Shown: positions 31,401 through 38,605 of the stretch, in pieces
How positions within the stretch are numbered: the stretch's first letter is position 1
How the letters are laid out: every line of letters starts with the position of its first letter
NCBI GenBank assembly: GCA_023475265.1
Contig: JAMCWE010000074.1
Span: 1-64,000 of the forward strand
Direction of reading: 5' to 3'
Length of the DNA: 64,000 nt
Source of the DNA: Bacteroidota bacterium
GTDB lineage: Bacteria > Bacteroidota > Ignavibacteria > Ignavibacteriales > Ignavibacteriaceae
Notes under the pieces: generated by a model
The model's database searches: none
What the model was told of the DNA's origin: nothing
The model's input: the letters and a program-made list of their open reading frames with translations, nothing else
Translations under genes and position numbers: made by a program

Positions 31401-31632
31401 TTCCCTTGATTGTCACCGCTTGCAGGAAACCAGTTCATGACAGAATTTCTAACTTAGTAATACTAACTTCACTCATGTACTTTAACCTTCTTATCATTTA
31501 AAATAATGTAATAAGAAGTTATAAAATAAGTTTATGACAGAGTTACTAAGGTTTTAGCCAATTTATTCTATACTTTGAAGTCTCACAAAACCTCGAGGTC
31601 ACTCCGCCGCGGCGGATTTAGACCTTGAAGTT
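31401..31632. repeat. ~230-bp structured direct repeat, copy 1
   Basis: Aligns throughout with 32471-32701; shared blocks catgacagaatttctaac and agttactaaggttttagccaattta, ending in a CCGCGG-centred palindrome and GGATTTAG. Confidence 0.8.
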
Positions 31633-31757
31633 ACCCTTAGTCTCGCTGTGCTTTAGCAGAATATTGTAAAAAAAAAATTTATGCTTCAGTATCCGGAATA
31701 AAATTTTGATTAGAGAAAATGATATTGTTATATTTGAAATAATCCTAATTGATTGAA

Positions 31758-32147
31758 ATGGATAAAAAAGATCACATAAAATATTGGATAAAAACATCTG
31801 AAAATGATTTATCCTCAATGGAAAGTAACTTTAACTCCGGTAATTACGATTGGGCTTTGTTTATCGGGCATCTTTCATAGGAAAAGATTCTGAAGGCTCT
31901 GTGGGTTAAGAACAACTCAAGCGATATTCCGCCAAAGACACATAACCTTAAGAAGATTGCTGATGAAGCCAAATATCCTGTTTCAGAAAATGAAGCTACT
32001 TTATTGCTTGAGATAAACGATTTTAACCTTGAGGCGCGTTATCCGGATTATAAATTCGACTTTCATAATAAATGTACTAAAGAATTCACAGAAGAATATA
32101 TTTTAAAAATAAAGGAATTGCACCGTTGTATAGCCAATCAGATATAA
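31758..32147 (+). pseudogene. HEPN-domain protein with in-frame TAG at codon 41
   Basis: MDKKDHIKYWIKTSENDLSSMESNFNSGNYDWALFIGHLS*EKILKALWVKNNSSDIPPKTHNLKKIADEAK...; HEPN pattern continues across TAG at 31878-31880. Confidence 0.75.
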
Positions 32148-32437
32148 ATAACATTGTAAGTAAATTTATCAGTCTTGTTTCGGATGAATTTCCTATAAAA
32201 TACGTTTATTTGTTTGGTTCGTATGCAAGGGGAAATGCAAGGGAATACAGCGATGTTGATTTGGCTGTTGTGTCGGATAAGTTCGAGGGCAGCAGGTTTT
32301 TTGATAAGAAAAAATTAAATAAATATATCCTTCAAACTTCAACCGACCTTGAAGTACATCCTTTTAAAACAGTTGATTTTACAGAGGACAATCCATTTGT
32401 AAAAGAAATCATTCAGACGGGATTGAAGATTATATAG
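32126..32437 (+). CDS. MNT nucleotidyltransferase of HEPN/MNT toxin-antitoxin pair
   Basis: YLFGSYARGNAREYSDVDLAVVS signature; TTG start overlapping the HEPN 3' end. Confidence 0.85.
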   Translation: MYSQSDINNIVSKFISLVSDEFPIKYVYLFGSYARGNAREYSDVDLAVVSDKFEGSRFFDKKKLNKYILQTSTDLEVHPFKTVDFTEDNPFVKEIIQTGLKII

Positions 32438-32470
32438 AAAATAATATTTACAACTACAAAGGGTTCTGCT

Positions 32471-32701
32471 TTCCCTTGCCCCGCTTGCACAAAACCATTT
32501 CATGACAGAATTTCTAACCTTAGCAATACTAACTTCCCTCAGGCACTTTAACCTTATTACCTTATCATGTCAAATAAAGTAATAAGGTTATTAAATGGGT
32601 TTCTGATGGAGTTACTAAGGTTTTAGCCAATTTATTTTATACTTCGGAGTTTCACAAAACATTCGAGGTCACTCCGCGGCGGATTTAGGCCATGAATGTT
32701 G
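32471..32701. repeat. ~230-bp structured direct repeat, copy 2
   Basis: See copy 1; brackets the HEPN/MNT pair. Confidence 0.8.
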
Positions 32702-32743
32702 CTCTAATAATTTACGTTGTTTTGTTCCTTTTTATTTACACTT

Positions 32744-33016
32744 TTAATAAACATCGTCATGACTGCCGATATCAACCGGTACTATTTTATCCTTATCAAT
32801 TAGAAAATAAATTGAAATACGGTAAGAAATATTTATCGAAACAGAATATAACTCGGATAATTTCCCCTGAAGTTTATGCAATCTTAAGGAAGGGTGATTG
32901 GGGTTTAATTCTAGTAATTTTAATGTCTTTCCGTACTGAGAGATTAATTCAGGATGCTTTTTGATGAATCTTTTGGCTCGTTTTAAGTAGCTGTCGGTAT
33001 AAATTATTTCAGCCAC
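32744..33016 (-). CDS. RelE/YafQ-family mRNA interferase toxin
   Basis: YLKRAKRFIKKHPEL...LRLHKLQGKLSELYSVSINISYRISIYF. Confidence 0.8.
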   Translation of the reverse strand: MAEIIYTDSYLKRAKRFIKKHPELISQYGKTLKLLELNPNHPSLRLHKLQGKLSELYSVSINISYRISIYFLIDKDKIVPVDIGSHDDVY

Positions 33017-33266
33017 GAGCTATTCTCTTTATATGTTTCTCCACCGATTCTTTTATAATCTTTCCTTCTTTAATATCTCTTTTAGTTTCAAGTAAAGCCG
33101 CTTCTAATTCACATTCCCTTAAATAATTGTATTTATCAATCGGAAGGACAACGTATTTATTTTTTCCTCTTACGGTTACAATTACTTCATTACCATCGGA
33201 AGCTTCCTGATCTAAAATAGTAACGCCTTTGGTTTTCAAATCATTTGCCGTTATTATTTGTGCCAT
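33009..33266 (-). CDS. Phd/YefM-type antitoxin; start taken at MAQIITANDLKTKG (ORF extends to 33323)
   Basis: ANDLKTKGVTILDQ...VIVTVRGKNKYVVLPIDKYNYL; overlaps toxin start. Confidence 0.8.
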   Translation of the reverse strand: MAQIITANDLKTKGVTILDQEASDGNEVIVTVRGKNKYVVLPIDKYNYLRECELEAALLETKRDIKEGKIIKESVEKHIKRIARG

Positions 33267-33370
33267 ATTAATAATCCTTTCATTAGTACTGTCAATAATA
33301 CTATAAAGAGAGTTGTTTATCAAGCCATTCTTTTGGATGAAATAACATTCTCTTTCTTCTTTTTCAAATT

Positions 33371-33448
33371 GTTAATATATCTTAACGCCATAAATGGCGT
33401 AACAATTTTTTCTCTTTTTATATCCCCAGTCGTAAACGACTGGGCTAT
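33371..33448. repeat. 78-bp direct repeat with two TAAA-loop palindromes, left copy
   Basis: ACGCCA-TAAA-TGGCGT and CCCAGTCG-TAAA-CGACTGGG; nearly identical to 34068-34145. Confidence 0.88.
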
Positions 33449-33534
33449 TGTAAAATTTCATCAATAATAATCCATTCAATAGCTCATCGTATAAATATCC
33501 CTGCCGTTCAATATCCCCGTTCACGGTTCAATAA

Positions 33535-33592
33535 CCCAGCCGTTCACGGCTGGGAAAAGAAATAATAAATAATCCCAAGGGCATTCATGCAC
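33535..33592. repeat. REP-like double palindrome at the 3' side of the transposase gene
   Basis: CCCAGCCG-TTCA-CGGCTGGG, then GGGCATTCATGCAC. Confidence 0.75.
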
Positions 33593-33598
33593 TTACCC

Positions 33599-34048
33599 TT
33601 ACAGCAAATATTTTTCATCAAACTCTATATTGTGCAATTCCAATAATTTTTTTAACTCATCAACAAAGCTTTGCTTTTTATGGTGTTCTTCCTGCCGCTT
33701 TATATAATTTCTTACTTTCTCCACTTGAGATTCGCTAACCGAAAATGCAGAATAACCTTCCTGCCATGCAAAATGAGTTGCGGTTAATTTTTCAGAATTT
33801 ATCCAATGAGACGCTTCCCCTTTAATATTATTCACTACCTCGCTAATTGCATATTTTGGATTTAAAGATATTAGAATATGACAATGATCAGAAAATCCGT
33901 TAATCATTTCAATTAGGAATCCTTTTTCTTTCGCGTTCTCCAATATATGATTAAATATCTTATATCTGATTTCTTTATTCATAAATGGATAGCGGTTTTT
34001 TGTACTCCATATTGAATGGATCCATATTTTATAATATACATGTCCCAT
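33599..34048 (-). CDS. IS200-like Y1 transposase of the REP-associated (RAYT) type
   Basis: MGHVYYKIWIHSIWSTKNRYPF, GFSDHCHILISL (HxH), YIKRQEEHHKKQSF; surrounded by REP palindromes. Confidence 0.87.
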   Translation of the reverse strand: MGHVYYKIWIHSIWSTKNRYPFMNKEIRYKIFNHILENAKEKGFLIEMINGFSDHCHILISLNPKYAISEVVNNIKGEASHWINSEKLTATHFAWQEGYSAFSVSESQVEKVRNYIKRQEEHHKKQSFVDELKKLLELHNIEFDEKYLL

Positions 34049-34067
34049 TATTCTTCCCTTCTAATAT

Positions 34068-34145
34068 GTTAATCTATAATAACGCCATAAATGGCGTAAC
34101 AATTTTTTCTCTTTTTATATCCCCAGTCGTAAAGGACTGGGCTAT
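34068..34145. repeat. 78-bp direct repeat with palindromes, right copy
   Basis: Nearly identical to 33371-33448; CCCAGTCGTAAAGGACTGGG has one stem mismatch. Confidence 0.88.
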
Positions 34146-34381
34146 AATTATATTCTATCGCTGTAAACGAATGTGTTATTATTTTTCTATTGCTGCAAAT
34201 AACAGAGCAATTATAAAACCATGAGTTGTCCTATTATCTATAATAATTATATTTTCCATGCAAAAAATATTTTTCAATTATTCTATCTATTTAAAAATCT
34301 ATTTCATAAATAATAATTCATTCAATAGACAAGCCGTTCACATTCAATAGCCCAGCCATTCACTAGCTCAGCATTAAATAG

Positions 34382-34444
34382 CCCAGCCCTTCCAGGGCTG
34401 GGAGAACAATAAATTATAAAATATTCCGCAGGGCATTCATGCCC
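34382..34444. repeat. REP-like double palindrome adjacent to the 231-aa gene
   Basis: CCCAGCCCT-TCC-AGGGCTGGG then GGGCATTCATGCCC after 28 bp. Confidence 0.75.
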
Positions 34445-34454
34445 TTACCGCTTA

Positions 34455-35150
34455 TTATGCCGGCGGATTATCTGGAGGTGTTGGCGGATTATTATCCGTT
34501 CCGCCATTCCCCCCGCGCCCGCCGCCTTTCGGCAGTGGTTTAAATTGGACTAATATTTCCGGGTTCTTTGCAAAACACGTCTGTGCAAAGCTCCGCGTTT
34601 TGAATGTCTGGTCTTTCAGTTTCTTCGATGCATCATCTCGCATCATTGTAGCGCTTACCTGCAGCTTCTTTGCATTCTCCTGGCTTGCATCTGCAGATAC
34701 TAACAATCCGTATGATGAGTTTAACGCATCTATATCTTCCTGCGTTAATCCATTTTCCAAAAGCACATCATGATGTTCCAGTACCAATGCAGTAAAGTAT
34801 TCACATTGCGATCGTAGTGCACCGACAGAAGCCGGTATTGTTTCGCCTACCTTAAAGATTTTTAATAACCGCGCATCTTTACCATAAGCGCTTTTGCCGC
34901 TGTTCTTAACCTGCTGAATGATTCCCGTTACCGTTTTTATTGATTCATTCTGCTCAGCGGTTTTATCATCTACTAACTTTACTGCTTTTTGTTGAGCTGC
35001 TTCTTTCATTATAAGCGCCATTTTAGCGCTTGTTAATGAAGTGTACTTAGCCTCTGTGAATCCTTTCGCAGTCATGGCAGTACGGTTGCCGTCTACTGCT
35101 TTTAAAAGAAAATCACAATCTTGAATTTGGTGATCAATCTTGATAGCCAT
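34455..35150 (-). CDS. Orphan hypothetical protein, 231 aa, mostly helical with Gly/Pro-rich tail (KPLPKGGGRGGNGGTDNNPPTPPDNPPA)
   Basis: Long ORF with upstream AGAGGAG; no family recognised by eye. Confidence 0.8.
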   Translation of the reverse strand: MAIKIDHQIQDCDFLLKAVDGNRTAMTAKGFTEAKYTSLTSAKMALIMKEAAQQKAVKLVDDKTAEQNESIKTVTGIIQQVKNSGKSAYGKDARLLKIFKVGETIPASVGALRSQCEYFTALVLEHHDVLLENGLTQEDIDALNSSYGLLVSADASQENAKKLQVSATMMRDDASKKLKDQTFKTRSFAQTCFAKNPEILVQFKPLPKGGGRGGNGGTDNNPPTPPDNPPA

Positions 35151-35298
35151 TTCTGACTCCTCTTTATAATTATAGATAATTTATTTTGCTTACATATATT
35201 ATATAGATGAAATTCATCCTATTTAGGAAAATATTTCAAATATTTTTTGGGGAAACTTCATTTTTTGATTAGAAAAGCACTTTCACACTAAAAAAAAT

Positions 35299-35613
35299 CT
35301 TCTTTAATCATTTGGAAATCCTCTTTGACCCTCTGGAATCTCTCTTTGAGACGCTGGAAAACTTCTTTGACCTATCGGAAAGCCTCTTTGATGTATTGGA
35401 AATATTCTTTGATTCGTTGGAAAATCTCTTCAAATTATTGGCAATCTTCTTTAATGCTTTGGAATCTTTCATTGAGATACTGGCAAATCTCTTTGACTCA
35501 GCAGAAATTCTCTTTAGTGCTGGGAAAAATCTCTTTGAGCTTTAGGCAGATTCTTTTGAAGACTAAACAAACTTTTTTGATAAACTCGCAGATTAAATTG
35601 ATGGATAGAGGAT
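35299..35613. repeat. Degenerate 21-bp tandem array 2, about 15 units, consensus YYTCTTTGA-N5-TGGAAAN
   Basis: 15 consecutive 21-nt units without indels (e.g. CCTCTTTGACCCTCTGGAATC, TCTCTTTGAGACGCTGGAAAA, CTTCTTTGACCTATCGGAAAG); last 4-5 units decayed. Confidence 0.92.
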
Positions 35614-35686
35614 TTTTATAAGCTAAAAAAATAATAATTTTCAGATGAATGCCCATTCTTTTTTAGAGGAGAATTGCTCATATGGA

Positions 35687-35727
35687 AATTGTTTAATTGT
35701 TTTTAGCAATTTGACAATTAAACAATT
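35687..35727. other. AT-rich 14-bp inverted repeat at gene 3' end
   Basis: AATTGTTTAATTGT ... ACAATTAAACAATT, perfect arms. Confidence 0.7.
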
Positions 35728-37829
35728 TATTTTTTCCTCAGTACCATTCCTGTTGTCGGCTGAATTTCAATTTTGTTTGAAATAATTCCAAGCGGCTCTA
35801 CGCCGGCTTTGTCTTGACTAACCAGGATTTCCCAATTACCTTCCGGAAGATTGAAGCTTTCTTCTTTTTTTCTATCAGCATTGAAGAGAACAATGAAATG
35901 TTCGTTGCCGTAATCAAGATGATAACCAAGAGCAAATGGATTACCATTCACTTCATAAAACTTAACATCATCATAACTTGCTCTGCGGAATGCCGGAAAC
36001 TTTTCACGCAAAGAAATTAATCCTTTATAATAATCCACAAGATCAGAATTAATTTCCGCGTGCTTATAGTTAATGTAATTAGTTGCGTTATCTTTATTGT
36101 AGCTGTTATGATCTATCTTTCCTTTGTTTGTATCCGGAATTTCTTCGCTGTAAGGAATCACTTTTGTTCTGGCAAACTCATCACCTTCCTGAAACATTGT
36201 AATGCCTTGGGAAGAGAAAAGGAATAATGCACCAAGCTTGTTCAATTTTAATTCCAGTGGAGTAAGCTTTACAAATGAATCAACATCTTTTATTATATCA
36301 TTAGCGCCGACAGCGCCGGTTCCTAATCTAATAAAATCACCAAGTGTGTAGCCGTCATGCGACGAGAGATAATTTACAGAATGTTCTTTCTTCTGAAATA
36401 ATCCAAGCGTGTCTTTTACTAAAGTTCCATTCACATAACTTTTAATTCTTGCCGGACTATTGTTTCCATACCAATTTCCGAAAATCCATCCGAGTCCATT
36501 AAAAGGATTTTCACCTTTAATGCCGTTTCTAATTTGATCGTTCCAGCTTCCCCAGCCGCGTAAAGAAAAACCGGCAGGATCGTATCCGCCGCCCCAGGGT
36601 TCACAAACTAAAATTACTTTCGGATTTATCTTTTTTGCTTCGTGAGAAATTTCTTCAACCGTCTCCCAATCAATTAATTTTCCAAGATCAAAACGGAAAC
36701 CGTCGATATGATATTCTTCCATCCAGTATAAAATAGATTCTACAATCATTCTCCGAACCATCGGGCGTTCTGTTTTTAGATCGTTGCCGCAGCCGCTTTC
36801 AGCAGTATAATTACCTCTTTTATCCAAACGGAAATAATAATCTTTATCAATTTCTTTTAAATTGCCCAACTCATATTCTGAAATATGGTTGTACACAACA
36901 TCCATCACTACGGCAATTCCTTTTTTGTGGAATGCTTTAACCATATCTTTGAAATCATTTACTTGTTTTGCAGAAGTTCCGCTCCAGGTATTCCAATCAA
37001 GTTTACTTTCACTGTAATAAGATTCCGGGGCAAAGAATGCGGCGGTCATATATCCCCAATGATTTCGTTCATATGGATTCCAGGCGTTGTAGCTTCCGTT
37101 TAAAGAATCTAAATACGGAATTTCAATGTTCGCAAATTCTTGTGAAGGTAAAAGCTCAACTGTGTTAACGCCAAGTTTTTTAATATAATCAATTCCGCCC
37201 GGCTTTCCCTGTTCAATTAGTCCTTTGTAAGTGCCGGGTTTATCGGAACCGGAAGAAGGATCGGCAGTCATATCTCTAATGTTCATTTCATAAATAATTA
37301 GATCGCGCCAATCTCTTACAATCCAATGATCATCTTCCCAATTATAATTTTTATCGTTAACAACAATCGCTTTGTGCGGCGTATAAAAAGTATTGAATGA
37401 AGCAACAGCCTTTGCGTAAGGATCGAGGCATAGAATATTTTTCTTTGCCGGGTATTTGAGATTAAAAATTTTAAATCCGTAAAACAATCCGTAATGTTCG
37501 CCTTCAATAGAAGTTTCCCAAACACCGTTTGAATCTGAGTTCATTTCATACTCAGCACCTGTTTTATCTTCCGGTTTTTGAAATGTTACAAGAGTAACTT
37601 TTTCAGCATCAGGAGTGAATAATCTAAAATTTGTTTTCCCGTCCTCGACAAAAGAACCTAATCTTTTAGTTGAATAAAATTTGTTTAAATCTTTTTTAAA
37701 GGTCCTTGCTGCCGGTATTTCGGCTAAATGAGATTTGCTTTTATCAGTTACAAACAATCGGGCACCTTTTAGATTAATGAATGTAAAAATTATAACAAAT
37801 AGAACCAGAATAGTTTTTTTGTATTTCAT
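35727..37829 (-). CDS. GH13 pullulanase/isoamylase-type debranching enzyme, exported
   Basis: CBM48-like N-terminus, VVMDVVYNHI, DGFRFDLGKLID, VNYLSSHDGYTLGD. Confidence 0.9.
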   Translation of the reverse strand: MKYKKTILVLFVIIFTFINLKGARLFVTDKSKSHLAEIPAARTFKKDLNKFYSTKRLGSFVEDGKTNFRLFTPDAEKVTLVTFQKPEDKTGAEYEMNSDSNGVWETSIEGEHYGLFYGFKIFNLKYPAKKNILCLDPYAKAVASFNTFYTPHKAIVVNDKNYNWEDDHWIVRDWRDLIIYEMNIRDMTADPSSGSDKPGTYKGLIEQGKPGGIDYIKKLGVNTVELLPSQEFANIEIPYLDSLNGSYNAWNPYERNHWGYMTAAFFAPESYYSESKLDWNTWSGTSAKQVNDFKDMVKAFHKKGIAVVMDVVYNHISEYELGNLKEIDKDYYFRLDKRGNYTAESGCGNDLKTERPMVRRMIVESILYWMEEYHIDGFRFDLGKLIDWETVEEISHEAKKINPKVILVCEPWGGGYDPAGFSLRGWGSWNDQIRNGIKGENPFNGLGWIFGNWYGNNSPARIKSYVNGTLVKDTLGLFQKKEHSVNYLSSHDGYTLGDFIRLGTGAVGANDIIKDVDSFVKLTPLELKLNKLGALFLFSSQGITMFQEGDEFARTKVIPYSEEIPDTNKGKIDHNSYNKDNATNYINYKHAEINSDLVDYYKGLISLREKFPAFRRASYDDVKFYEVNGNPFALGYHLDYGNEHFIVLFNADRKKEESFNLPEGNWEILVSQDKAGVEPLGIISNKIEIQPTTGMVLRKK

Positions 37830-37891
37830 GATTATCTGCTTTATTTATCATCGAGATTAAACATAAACTGTTTACATCCCAAAATTTTTCC

Positions 37892-38278
37892 CTAACCTTC
37901 CATCTGTTTTATAACGCTTGCGACTAACTCTGTTATTAAAGGTTTATTTATTCCTATGACTCCAGACGAATCATGTTTATGATTTGGAAAATTCTCTAGA
38001 TCAGAAAAATGTGGTGTGTTATCATATCGAAAAATCAATTTATTATTTCCATCCTGGAAGTGATATCGGTACGAAAGATTTTGAAGTTCTCCTTTTTCCA
38101 AAATTACTGCTTCATTAAGCTCCAACAAATAGCCTTTTAAAAACCTAATTCGGATTCGAAGATTAATCCGGTTCGGCGTTAGGATTTCTTCTTCATATTT
38201 TTCAAAATAACAATCTTTAAGAGATTTCAGAATTGATTCTACTTCGTTTAAGTAGAGTGATAATTTTTCAGGCAGCAT
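37892..38278 (-). CDS. TumE-like (DUF6516-type) toxin candidate
   Basis: 128 aa, NLRIRIRFLKGYLLELNEAV...YRYHFQDGNNKLIFRYDNTPHF..NFPNHKH pattern; paired with small upstream gene. Confidence 0.6.
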   Translation of the reverse strand: MLPEKLSLYLNEVESILKSLKDCYFEKYEEEILTPNRINLRIRIRFLKGYLLELNEAVILEKGELQNLSYRYHFQDGNNKLIFRYDNTPHFSDLENFPNHKHDSSGVIGINKPLITELVASVIKQMEG

Positions 38279-38498
38279 GGCCTAAGAGATTTTCTAATTC
38301 AAGTTTGAGAGCAAGGAAGTTTTGATAATCATTTGACCATTCAACAAATTCAATACTATCTTCAAATAACCCTTTACGATATTTATCAAAAAATTCCTCG
38401 GATGAAATCCCTTGATGTTCTTCATAAACGCTAAGACGCTTGGCTAATGCCACTATTGCCTCTATAGAATTACTATATGTAATTTGTTGCTTTTGCAT
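38268..38498 (-). CDS. Small antitoxin candidate of the TumE-like pair
   Basis: 76 aa, 4-bp-scale overlap with the downstream toxin candidate. Confidence 0.5.
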   Translation of the reverse strand: MQKQQITYSNSIEAIVALAKRLSVYEEHQGISSEEFFDKYRKGLFEDSIEFVEWSNDYQNFLALKLELENLLGHAA

Positions 38499-38605
38499 TT
38501 TATAACTTATGAATTGTATTTAACTCTGTTTAAATATACAAAGCGTTTGTGCAACAAAGCAAATTCTATTGGGTCATAATCAGAGACCAATAAATAAAAT
38601 CCGCT

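Noticed and set aside
33258-34224. Plus-strand ORFs 33258-33467 and 33985-34224 with similar peptides
   Set aside because: Similarity is explained by the 78-bp direct repeats they cross.
35299-35613. CRISPR array
   Set aside because: Units are degenerate, period is 21 nt with only 5-6 nt variable, and no cas genes are present.
35325-35621. 98-aa ORF as a real gene
   Set aside because: Openness follows from the stop-free 21-bp repeat; two frames are open at once and no clear start context was seen.
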